Shown in pieces: positions 17,849 to 26,345 of a stretch of 64,000 nucleotides of DNA (within the stretch, counting starts at the first letter, position 1; the number at the start of each line of letters is the position of its first letter). The DNA lies in NCBI RefSeq assembly GCF_003312915.1, contig NZ_CP030261.1, positions 3,224,001 through 3,288,000 of the forward strand, written 5' to 3'. The position numbers and the translations under genes are program-made. The notes beneath the pieces were generated by a model. That model was not told where the DNA came from and did no database searches. It worked only from the letters and a program-made list of their open reading frames with translations. Source of the stretch: Flavobacterium fluviale (GTDB taxonomy: Bacteria > Bacteroidota > Bacteroidia > Flavobacteriales > Flavobacteriaceae).

Positions 17849-17980
17849 TGACCCTTACTGAACAATTTACAAACCATTTTATGAATGATTTAAAGAAATT
17901 AGCCTATTTTCAAGTTAATTTGTAAGATAATTATTTTGAATTTTTAATCGAGAGCGGTTTGTATGTATCGCAGCGGTTAA
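17849..17980. repeat. junction repeat, copy C
   Basis: Same order as copy B: TGACCCTTACTGAACAATTT, ACAAACC arm, GATTTAAAGAAATTAGCCTA, TTTGTAAGATAATTATTTTG, and a GAGCGGTTTGTATGTA arm. It closes the chromate cassette and opens the large defence cassette. Confidence 0.88.
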
Positions 17981-18203
17981 ATGTTAAAACATGTTAAACA
18001 ATAAGAATGTTTTAATTTAAAAAATAAATTATACGATAATTAAGTCAGAACAGATAACTTGATATTTAAACGAAGTATCCAACTCAGTTTTTAGTATACT
18101 TAAATAATAGCTCTGGGATTATTCATATAAAATACAGAGCTTATAAATTAATGCGGAGCTTTTGCCAATTAATGATTAAATCTAGAATTCATATTTAATG
18201 TTG

Positions 18204-18680
18204 TTATGCTAAAATGAAGTTTGAATTCTCACCGAAAAAATCCTCACACCTTTTTTTTGTCATTCGATAGCTGCGGTCTCCGAAATAGTAGTATTTTAAG
18301 CAATCTATCATAGTACTGGAGCCTAGCTTATCATATTCTTTAATCGATCTAGAACGAGTTAAATCTATATTTTGGGATCTCGATGCAGGGCTTCCACCTT
18401 TATGTAAAGGTGTAGATTTGTGTACCAGCTCGAAATGGCCAAATTTACCGGTCGGAGGGTGAATAAGGTATTCCACTTCGTATTCTTCATGACTTTCCTT
18501 AGGAATTTTAATATTTTTTATCCTTTCATAAATGTATTGAGCTTCCTGTTTAAGAGGTGGCGTTTTAAAAATATTTTTTTCAAAAGACCAAATGAAATAA
18601 TCCAAATCAGAGAATACAATCTGAGGTAGTGTTTTGCCTGAGTACTTTCCAATATTTGATGAAGTAAATACCATAACCAT
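18204..18680 (-). CDS. protein of unknown function with GKYxGKTLPQI motif
   Basis: 158 residues. The N-terminus GKYSGKTLPQIVFSDLDYFI (11-30) resembles the short 'GKYKGKT...DPxYLxW' module found at the end of some exonucleases and in small phage-related proteins. The rest (VEYLIHPPTGKFGHFELVHK, MTKKRCEDFFGE) is unassigned. No signal or membrane segment. It is the outermost gene of the minus-strand defence cassette. A nucleic-acid role is only a guess. Confidence 0.65.
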   Translation of the reverse strand: MVMVFTSSNIGKYSGKTLPQIVFSDLDYFIWSFEKNIFKTPPLKQEAQYIYERIKNIKIPKESHEEYEVEYLIHPPTGKFGHFELVHKSTPLHKGGSPASRSQNIDLTRSRSIKEYDKLGSSTMIDCLKYYYFGDRSYRMTKKRCEDFFGENSNFILA

Positions 18681-19060
18681 TTATCTATTTAGAATTTAAT
18701 TTGTGAATATCATTGGTAAACGAAAATTAATCAACAGGTCTGGATTTCTAACTAGCTTATATTTTGTTTGTCATGAGCGTGTTGGCGAATCTAGAAAAGT
18801 TGCTGTTTCATATGCAACGTATTCTACCGTAAATATACTTTTATAAATCAATTACTAATACTTTTTTCATCATTATATCCTTCTGTACCTAGTCATACAA
18901 TCTAAAAATGTACTTTTAACTTCTACAAAATTAAAATACTTACTCATATTGTCTTCTGTATTTATTCCCTGTCGAAAAGGTTTTCATTGGAGAAATATTT
19001 CTTTGCAGTTCAAGCTTTCTAAAACTTGAATACCTTTTTTTTAGAATTTTAAATATGTAA
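18681..19060. other. intergenic region, nothing recognised
   Basis: 380 AT-rich bases between two minus-strand genes. It presumably contains the promoter of the 158-residue gene. No gene or structure I can support. Confidence 0.5.
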
Positions 19061-20641
19061 TCATGCATTTGCATACTTTTCCAATTCATAAATTTCTGCA
19101 GAAACGCTATCTAAAATTATCTTCTTTTTTTGTTCAAAATCACTCGAACTTATGAATGTTCTTCTCAAATAGATTCTTACCATTACGACATTCATATTCA
19201 TGAACGAAAACTCTTTATTGACATTTTCCCATTTCGATTTAAAATCATATTTGCCGCTACTTTTTTGTGCTATCAAAATACATTTTAGATCCGAATCCTT
19301 AAAAGTCTTGTTTTGATAAATATCTGTTGTTGCATATATCTTGTTGGAAACCAGTTGAGTTAGTTTTTTATTAATATTTTCCTTTAAACTTTTTATTTTA
19401 TCAAAGTCACCGAACTTATCTTTAGTGAGTATGATTTTTACCTGATAGACCCTTTTGAATAATTTTCTCTTCAATAAATCTTCTAAAACTTCTTTTTCGA
19501 CTTCTTCTACGCTTACCTCTTTTTTAACAGTGTAATTTAAAAAAACTTCATCACTGTTTCTAATATAAAAATCCATTAAAGACTGTATTGTTTTCTTTTT
19601 GTCCAAGAGTTTTGTTCCCCTTTTTTTGCTCGAGGTACTTGCATAGGCCAGCATTGAATTAGCTGATCTATTTGTCTTATGAAAATACACCTGATTGTAT
19701 AAATGAGATCTGGATTGGATAAATCTCAGCATTGAGTCCAATCCACTTTCTTTATAAGCTAAACATACATTTTTGTCAGAATCGATAGTTGCCATGAAGG
19801 AGGCGAAAATCCTATTGATATCATAAATACCGTAGGTTACTCCTGAAAAATAACTATCCCTTAAAAGGTAATCCATTCTATCAGCATCAATTGGAAAAGA
19901 TGTGATTATCCGGGAAAAGAAAGAGGTATAATTATTATCTTTTGAATCTGTAAGCTCTAGTAGATTTTCAAAATCAGGCTCAATCAGTTTTACTATCCTT
20001 TCAGCCTTTAAATTCTCAATGATAACCTTAGCTGAAGGTGAAAATTTATCTACATCATTTATGTTTTCATTTTTTAATTCATCAATCAAAATAAAGACAA
20101 ATGCACATGATATAATTTCATGTTCCACTTTATTATTGTTGGCTATAATAAGCTTTTCGAATCCAATGTAGTAGTTTTGAAGCACTGAAGAGAGATTTAC
20201 AATCTTTAAAAAAGCATCCTTACTTATTGCAAATTCATCAAAAAGATGGGATAAAGGGCCATGGCCGATATCGTGAAGAAGTGCAGCCAGCCTTAGTTCT
20301 TGATAATAGATTTCTTCTCGTTCATCTAAATTATTTAGATTAAAGAAACTAGTTTCGCCTTTTATGGAATATTTTTCTTTTTTCTTCTGTCCCGTGGCAA
20401 AATTTTCCTTACAGGAATCAAATATTTTTCCTGCTAAATGCATTACTCCTATGGAGTGTTCAAATCTTGTATGGTTTGCAGAAGGAAATACATAATACAA
20501 AAATGTGTTTTGTTTTACTCTTCTTAACCGCGTAAAAATAGGCTGTTTTATTATCCATTTTTCGATTTCTGATAATTTAATATCACCATGCAATGGATCT
20601 AGGATGCTTCCGTAATAATTATCTCTGTAATTGTCAATCAT
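19061..20641 (-). CDS. HD-domain phosphohydrolase (SAMHD1/dGTPase-like)
   Basis: 526 residues. It opens with DPLHGDIKLSE, typical of this HD branch. The metal ligands are visible: His62 in TRFEHSIGVMH, His123-Asp124 in ALLHDIGHGPLSH, and a downstream Asp in SFPIDADRMDYLLRDSYF. Relatives hydrolyse dNTPs or related nucleotides. Bacterial dNTPases deplete nucleotides during phage infection. The C-terminal 200 residues are unassigned. It lies among defence genes, so an antiviral nucleotide-depleting role is plausible but inferred. Confidence 0.85.
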   Translation of the reverse strand: MIDNYRDNYYGSILDPLHGDIKLSEIEKWIIKQPIFTRLRRVKQNTFLYYVFPSANHTRFEHSIGVMHLAGKIFDSCKENFATGQKKKEKYSIKGETSFFNLNNLDEREEIYYQELRLAALLHDIGHGPLSHLFDEFAISKDAFLKIVNLSSVLQNYYIGFEKLIIANNNKVEHEIISCAFVFILIDELKNENINDVDKFSPSAKVIIENLKAERIVKLIEPDFENLLELTDSKDNNYTSFFSRIITSFPIDADRMDYLLRDSYFSGVTYGIYDINRIFASFMATIDSDKNVCLAYKESGLDSMLRFIQSRSHLYNQVYFHKTNRSANSMLAYASTSSKKRGTKLLDKKKTIQSLMDFYIRNSDEVFLNYTVKKEVSVEEVEKEVLEDLLKRKLFKRVYQVKIILTKDKFGDFDKIKSLKENINKKLTQLVSNKIYATTDIYQNKTFKDSDLKCILIAQKSSGKYDFKSKWENVNKEFSFMNMNVVMVRIYLRRTFISSSDFEQKKKIILDSVSAEIYELEKYANA

Positions 20642-20797
20642 AATATTCTTTTTGACTTATAAAACTCAATTATCTAAAAAACTCTACCAAATATACTTTG
20701 CATCATTTTTTTGGACTTTCTAGGGTAAAAATATAAACTTTTTTAGGGATGAGAGAGGGGGTTTATACTTGATTTTATATTATTAAAAAAGAAAATG

Positions 20798-21376
20798 CTA
20801 ATTCTTATGCGAACCCAACACGGGTTTTAATTTTTTGGCTAGTTCAATTTCAAGAATGCCAATTAGAGTCTTCATTTCTTCTTCGAGAACTATGTAGTTT
20901 AATTTTAGATTGCCATACAGTAAGGGGTTGTACCAATATGTCAGCTGTAGGCTTCCAGTCTTGCCATTTACAGAATGCCCTAAATGATTGATAAATCTGT
21001 AATGGAATTTATCTTTCACTTTACCCACATAAAGCGTTCCGCTGGATTTTCTTTGAATTTTCGGTATTTCCGCAATTTTTCTTTCTCCAGTATGTCCGCT
21101 AATGCTTTCTAGTGCCTGCTGCAATGTGTAATCATTCAATTTTTCCCTTTCGAAGCTGAACCAATATAAGACAGGTTTGTTTTTTGGCAGGCTGTTATAT
21201 AGGCTTTTTAATTCCGTGCATTTTGAAAACGTCTGGGTCTGCCTGTAGTTTTCAGCAAGGTAAGTGCTATCTATATCGATCGATTTGACCTCCAGGCCAT
21301 TTTTTTCGATAGCATCAAGATAAGTGCTCAATTTATTAATTTGGTCGCCAATGATCTCTTGTATGGTTTCTTTCAT
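20798..21376 (-). CDS. GIY-YIG-like protein
   Basis: 192 residues. The core pattern is PVLYWFSF (about 69-76), then GTLYVGKVKDKFHYRFINHL, then a late Glu in LEEEMKTLIGILEIELAKKL. This matches the order Y..., YxGK...R...H, E of the GIY-YIG nuclease fold, though the canonical 'GIY' is replaced by VLYW. It ends in KPVLGSHKN. If the fold is right, it may cut DNA. It is 156 bases upstream of the HD gene on the same strand. Catalytic competence is uncertain. Confidence 0.62.
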   Translation of the reverse strand: MKETIQEIIGDQINKLSTYLDAIEKNGLEVKSIDIDSTYLAENYRQTQTFSKCTELKSLYNSLPKNKPVLYWFSFEREKLNDYTLQQALESISGHTGERKIAEIPKIQRKSSGTLYVGKVKDKFHYRFINHLGHSVNGKTGSLQLTYWYNPLLYGNLKLNYIVLEEEMKTLIGILEIELAKKLKPVLGSHKN

Positions 21377-21773
21377 GCTTTTCTTTATGTATTGTTGCTG
21401 TATGCTGTTTCCAAAAAAGTATCTAATTTCCTAATGCTATTTTTAATTTTACCCTTTTCCTTGAGTTTCATTTGTAGCTTGTACTATATCGATAAGATGC
21501 CTTTTAGAGGGTCTTGTCAAAATTTGAGTAAATCCAAAACCCATTGTACCTTGAATGGACCTTGTCCAGCCTCTTACGAAAATGTCTTCAATTCCATCAT
21601 CATTGGAAATCAGCTCTAAATTGTTCCAATAATGAGGTATCAAAGCCTTTTATTTTGGACTTTAAATTGCAAGTGTCAGAAGATGTTTAAATAATTCATT
21701 TAATTTATAATACTTCCTGCCTTTAAATAATATGAAAGCTATTTTGACTGTTTTGTAAGTTTATAGTGCTCTT
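21377..21773. other. intergenic region with a doubtful 64-codon frame
   Basis: 397 bases. A minus-strand frame at 21449-21643 could encode 64 residues (MIPHYWNNLELISNDDGIED...). It has no recognisable family or clear start signals. It may be a gene remnant. Otherwise I see nothing. Confidence 0.4.
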
Positions 21774-23438
21774 TTAACTTAAAAATTCTCTCCAGTAAAC
21801 TGGCAGCAGATTGGAGCGAAAGTGTCTTGATGATAAATATCCAAGGTAGCTGAAATGGCCGGCAAAGATCGAAAAGTCTTTTTCTTCCCATAATAATGTC
21901 TTTTCTTCCAGCATCTCCTCTCGGTATTTTTCAAAATCATCATATAGTTCAATGGAACACTTAGCATGTCCGCTTTTTCGGCTCATATTGTCTGTGAATA
22001 GAAAATCTTCTGAAGTGGATTCGGGAAACCAGATCTGCAGATTAATATTTGGATAATTTTCAGTTATTAGTTTTTTTACCAATTCATAAAGTTCAGGCTC
22101 TTTTAATATTACTGACCATTCCGCCAGCAGGGGAAGAAGCATTGACGAATTCGCTTCGGATCTGCTATTTCCCAAATGGATGTCTGCCAGTTCTTCGTAA
22201 TCGGTCCTAAACAATGGAACAAATCCTTTCAGCCTGTAGCTGTCATTAAGTCCAATAACCAGAGTGGCTATCCAATTTTTTGCAAATTCCAGTTCATTTG
22301 CCTTTCCAAGGAGTATCAAAGCTAAAGAGATCTCTATCAGATGTTCGTCATATTCCGGGTATTTTGCAGGCGGATTATTAGCAATTAAAGATTTCAATCC
22401 TATTGCATATTCATTCACATTTGACTGGCAAACTTTGGCATAGTCTGTATTTTTGATGATCGCATGCATCCGTGCTTCTGTAATTTCCGTCAAAGCAATC
22501 GTGCAGAGTATGCCAATCTGTTCCCAAACGGTCAATGAATATTCGAGCTGATTCCTGGAGTATCTGAACAGGGAATGTTTGACATACAAATGTTCCCTGG
22601 TCTTAATAAAATACTCGCGTCCGATATTTATTTTTATGGTGTGGATGTTATAAAATTCATCCAAAACATAATCATTTTCCAATAGATCATTTTTACGGAT
22701 CCAATTCCAGCTCAACAATAAAGTCCTCTCGGAAGCGATAACCGCCTGTTTTAAATTTCCGGCATCTTTTGACCATTTAAAGACCATGCTGAAGCATACC
22801 CGTGCAATTCTCAGAACCTTAAGAACATTTTTTTTCTTATCGGCCTTGCTTTCAAACAGTTTTTCCAGTAAGGTGTAGTAATGATGGCAATCATAGTCTG
22901 CCAAATCGATGAAGGCAAGAGTCTTGCGCAGCAGTATCTTGAATTCGCTTGGGAAAAGCTGCTCGGCTAGCAGCTGTCCGTCAATATGCGATGCAATAGT
23001 ATCAATGCCCCAAAAATCAAATTCAATTTTATCTGGCTGCGCGTACTCATCAATATAGCTGTTCCAGTTTAATTGAATCGTCTGTTCCAGTACTCCGTTG
23101 GTGGCTACGATAATTTTTTTCGGCAGTGCCCTTTGGCCTTTAGTCAGTATTTTGGGAATGTATACGTCAAGGACCTCATTTAAGGTCTGCCTTATGGAAT
23201 TCGGGTTGCTGTCCCAAACGTTTCTTGTAATATTGCCTTGTTTGACGGCAAATAAAAATACTTTTTTGATTCCATCGCTATCTAAGCCCATAGCAGAAAT
23301 ATCGACCCCGTACTGCCTTCCCTTCTGCGGTTTGGAAATGGGAACGATATTCATGCTGAAAAGCAGGTCAGATAGCAATGAATCCAATTCCCCGTCTTCC
23401 TTCAGAAGCTCCAAATATTCTTTTAGAATGAATTTCAT
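21774..23438 (-). CDS. large protein with N-terminal Mrr/PD-(D/E)xK-like domain
   Basis: 554 residues. Residues about 40-70 contain RQYGVDISAMG (Asp46) and VFLFAVKQGNI (Lys66), the D...(hydrophobic)xVKQ pattern of restriction-like nucleases. Residues 90-170 (PKKIIVATNGVLEQ; FDFWGIDTIASHI) continue like Mrr-type nuclease domains. The remaining 380 residues are helical and may form a repeat scaffold. Last gene of a four-gene minus-strand operon, overlapping the preceding gene by 4 bases (ATGA). Predicted DNA-cleaving effector. I know no named system with this gene set. Confidence 0.75.
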   Translation of the reverse strand: MKFILKEYLELLKEDGELDSLLSDLLFSMNIVPISKPQKGRQYGVDISAMGLDSDGIKKVFLFAVKQGNITRNVWDSNPNSIRQTLNEVLDVYIPKILTKGQRALPKKIIVATNGVLEQTIQLNWNSYIDEYAQPDKIEFDFWGIDTIASHIDGQLLAEQLFPSEFKILLRKTLAFIDLADYDCHHYYTLLEKLFESKADKKKNVLKVLRIARVCFSMVFKWSKDAGNLKQAVIASERTLLLSWNWIRKNDLLENDYVLDEFYNIHTIKINIGREYFIKTREHLYVKHSLFRYSRNQLEYSLTVWEQIGILCTIALTEITEARMHAIIKNTDYAKVCQSNVNEYAIGLKSLIANNPPAKYPEYDEHLIEISLALILLGKANELEFAKNWIATLVIGLNDSYRLKGFVPLFRTDYEELADIHLGNSRSEANSSMLLPLLAEWSVILKEPELYELVKKLITENYPNINLQIWFPESTSEDFLFTDNMSRKSGHAKCSIELYDDFEKYREEMLEEKTLLWEEKDFSIFAGHFSYLGYLSSRHFRSNLLPVYWREFLS

Positions 23439-25027
23439 ATTTCCCTTTTATAATTTCTGTAAATAGTCCTGATTTTTTCCTGGCCGATTGCATCTATATA
23501 TTCCCCTCTCGGAAATTCTGCATTGTATTGGAATTTTGCCATTTCTGTTTTTCCCGTGTATTGTCCCCGATATTTGGAAAACATTCCTTTTCCGGTCCTA
23601 AGCTGTATGGTTGTGCACATGCTTAGGAAAGAGTTTTTGCCTTCGGACACAGACTTATGTTTGCTTTGGAATTCCTTGTGGTATAAACTGTTATATAGCT
23701 TAAGCCTTTTTTCGGACGGATTGAATTCATTTATAAAATCCAGCTGATTTATTTTTTCAAAATAGTTTTTATTGGGTTCTATAATCTCATCTATTGCCTT
23801 CTGTACTTTCTTGGAAGAGCTTTTTCTTTCTTCCTCAAGATATTCTACAGTGGAGGGATAGTTGAATAGCACATAGTCGTTGAAAATATGCTTTATAAAA
23901 GCAACACATTGATCATCATCTATTCTAGCTTTCAGAATGGAGAAAACCGATGAGCGTATCAGTTCTTTAAAGTATAGGTAACCGACAATTTTCATGACGA
24001 TAAATTGAATGTCCAGACAACTCAGCTGTGCAAGATAACTTTCGTCCAATTCCATATTTTCAAATTGGTAGTGCGGCAGTTCCATCAGCATTTTGCTGAC
24101 AGCAGCATGCAATGCCGTTTCATTGCTGTTTAGCCACATGGTAATCATCTTTCGGAAATAGGCCTCATTTTCTTCGTGTAGCTGTTCGATGGTATCGTTA
24201 AAACTGATGATCTGCGCATCCCGGCCGCTATCAGCCAGCAGCCATTCTCTCAGGAATTTTTCAATAGCCTCAGGATTGGCCGCAATAAGTTTCGGAAGAA
24301 CAGAATAGTTTAACTGGTTTATAACTGCATGCTGAGCAGGGGGAACTGATATGAGATTGGATAGGATATCTGCAAATAGGCCAGATTCCGTCTGGTAGTC
24401 CAATTCGTAGCTGAGAAGCCGCGTTATCTCAAATCTAACATCCTCTGACTCTGATTTTGACAATAAAATGAAATAGTCCCTTGCCTCAGGTATTATGTCG
24501 ATAAGTTTCCCCAAGGCCATAACAATATGCAAATGGATTGGCGCTTTATTACTTTCAATATCTGATTTGACCAGACTGATGATGAAGTTCCTAAAATTGC
24601 CGCTTTGCTTTATCTCGTCTTTTGTAAGGGTGGACAGAAAAGCATATCCCTGGCTTTTTAGAGGCTGTGAATCGTTCTTTAGCAGAAATTCCGTTTCCCT
24701 AAATTTATCGAACGCTATCCCTGACCTGCTTATTCCGGTTAAAGCTGACGGAATCAACTTCTGCAATTGCGGATTTTCATGAATCTTAAGCTTACTGTAA
24801 AATTCCAAACCTTTATCTGGCAGAAATTCACAAAGCCTGTTTACCGCATCAAAGATTTGGTAGGACATGGCATTTTTTTCAATTTGTCTAAATATGTCTG
24901 GCAGGAGGACTATAAAATGATCCACATCAATATCTTCCTGATGCAGATTACTGCATAACGATCTGTATTCATTCCTAAACCCATTTGTGTTTAATGAGTT
25001 TTCCAGACTGGATAATATTTTACTCAT
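23435..25027 (-). CDS. helical-repeat (HEAT/ARM-like) protein of unknown function
   Basis: 530 residues, almost entirely amphipathic helices in pairs (for example LHIVMALGKLIDIIPEARDY, VRFEITRLLSYELDY), suggesting a HEAT-type solenoid over residues about 40-430. The C-terminus is different and basic (TGKGMFSKYRGQYTGKTEMA, RTIYRNYKREI). No catalytic motif seen. It is translationally coupled to the downstream nuclease-like gene by a 4-base overlap, so the two products probably form a complex, with this one as scaffold or sensor. Inference from context. Confidence 0.72.
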   Translation of the reverse strand: MSKILSSLENSLNTNGFRNEYRSLCSNLHQEDIDVDHFIVLLPDIFRQIEKNAMSYQIFDAVNRLCEFLPDKGLEFYSKLKIHENPQLQKLIPSALTGISRSGIAFDKFRETEFLLKNDSQPLKSQGYAFLSTLTKDEIKQSGNFRNFIISLVKSDIESNKAPIHLHIVMALGKLIDIIPEARDYFILLSKSESEDVRFEITRLLSYELDYQTESGLFADILSNLISVPPAQHAVINQLNYSVLPKLIAANPEAIEKFLREWLLADSGRDAQIISFNDTIEQLHEENEAYFRKMITMWLNSNETALHAAVSKMLMELPHYQFENMELDESYLAQLSCLDIQFIVMKIVGYLYFKELIRSSVFSILKARIDDDQCVAFIKHIFNDYVLFNYPSTVEYLEEERKSSSKKVQKAIDEIIEPNKNYFEKINQLDFINEFNPSEKRLKLYNSLYHKEFQSKHKSVSEGKNSFLSMCTTIQLRTGKGMFSKYRGQYTGKTEMAKFQYNAEFPRGEYIDAIGQEKIRTIYRNYKREI

Positions 25028-25129
25028 AATTTCTTCGTGCTGAATTTAAGTTTTAATGCATTTTGATAAAAATAGTTTTCGATGATAGTTTAGACAGTAA
25101 GCTATCACTCGGCATTCGGTTTTTTTAGC

Positions 25130-26329
25130 CTAGTCGTCTAGCGGTTTATATTCATAATCCCAATCATCAAAATCATCTACGTTTATTTTAAGTAGGGTAG
25201 GCCTAAACGAATTCTCGTTTAAATAGTGGTAAAACAGTTTCATAAAAGCGGAATTGCTTTTGATTTTGTCTAACTCAATAATGTTGATGACTGGTTTGGT
25301 CATACGTGCGATAAATGGCAAAACGGCGCTTAATGAGCTTAAATTGTCATAATCAAGATTTACAAATTGCAATGCTCTGATATTGTAGGATTGCGTCTGG
25401 CCGTCGATTTCAAATTCATATGCATTCAGGTCCTCAGAACCTAGAAGCTCCATGCGAAATTTTGTGTTTCTGAAATTAAGATCGTTTTCATATTTCTCAA
25501 TGCGTTCCCAAAATTTGGGTGAATTATTTTGAAGTTCTTTGACCAGGCTGCTGCATTTAGAAAGAAAAACTACCTCGCCTGAAATGATTTGAAAACCCGG
25601 TCCCTCGGATCCGTCAGAAAATTGGGTATAAGTCTTTGAAAAATAAATCAGACTGCTGAACTTCTTATAAACTGTTTCTTTGAATGTCTCATATAAAGCT
25701 ATCTTCAACATGGTTTGGATCAGCAATTTCTGAAGATCGTCGGGTAATATTGGAAATAGAACTTCACAGTGCGGTATATTGCGAAACTGTTTTTTAACTG
25801 GAAGATTTACAATATTATTTTTCAAGATCATTTTCTCCAGTTTTTCGATTTTTTCAAACAATTGGATATCTCTTTTTTTTGCCGGCTGCAAATGGGGTAA
25901 ATACCTGTTCCTTACTGAAGGGCAGTACGGCAGCTGATTTTGAATGTCATCCCATGAAAATAATGTCACGTTTATTCCATCAGTTAAGCTGGCATTAATG
26001 CATGCCTGCTGCAATGTTATATCTTTTTTCAAGGTTGTTGCAAAAAACAGCTGTTCAATTGGAAATGGAAAATCCTTTATTTGTTCTAAAGTTTCCGCAA
26101 GTTCATTTAAGAGCTCATTTACAACGGTCTTTTTATTTCGGTTGATATCTTTTTTTTTGGCCTGGATTCCGATCTTAAGCTTTGGGCTATAAATATCTAT
26201 GCCATCCTGTTTATTGCCTTTTGAGCCATACTCCTCAAAAGTTTCTGTCGAATAGACTGCGTTAAACAGATCTTTAAGGAATGTTTGGAAGCCGATTTCG
26301 TCTCCTATAGGTTCGTATTGAAATTTCAT
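25130..26329 (-). CDS. Mrr-type restriction endonuclease-like protein
   Basis: 399 residues. The N-terminal domain shows the textbook PD-(D/E)xK layout of Mrr enzymes: EEYGSKGNKQDGIDIYSP with Asp45, then IGIQAKKKD with Gln56-x-Lys58, followed by NELAETLEQIKDFPF and LFFATTLKKDITLQQACI. The C-terminal half (about 190-399) is unassigned and acidic at the end. Member of the four-gene operon, 16 bases downstream of the membrane-protein gene and 102 bases upstream of the solenoid gene. Predicted DNA cleavage. Target specificity unknown. Confidence 0.8.
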   Translation of the reverse strand: MKFQYEPIGDEIGFQTFLKDLFNAVYSTETFEEYGSKGNKQDGIDIYSPKLKIGIQAKKKDINRNKKTVVNELLNELAETLEQIKDFPFPIEQLFFATTLKKDITLQQACINASLTDGINVTLFSWDDIQNQLPYCPSVRNRYLPHLQPAKKRDIQLFEKIEKLEKMILKNNIVNLPVKKQFRNIPHCEVLFPILPDDLQKLLIQTMLKIALYETFKETVYKKFSSLIYFSKTYTQFSDGSEGPGFQIISGEVVFLSKCSSLVKELQNNSPKFWERIEKYENDLNFRNTKFRMELLGSEDLNAYEFEIDGQTQSYNIRALQFVNLDYDNLSSLSAVLPFIARMTKPVINIIELDKIKSNSAFMKLFYHYLNENSFRPTLLKINVDDFDDWDYEYKPLDD

Positions 26330-26345
26330 TTTTGCTTTTTTAGTG

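Noticed and set aside
18109..18142. Hairpin AGCTCTG/CAGAGCT downstream of the 158-residue gene
   Set aside because: The stem is short, the loop is long and there is no T run on either side. Not strong enough to call a terminator.
21449..21643. 64-codon minus-strand frame upstream of the HD/GIY-YIG genes
   Set aside because: No recognisable family or start signal. Noted only within the intergenic entry as a possible remnant.
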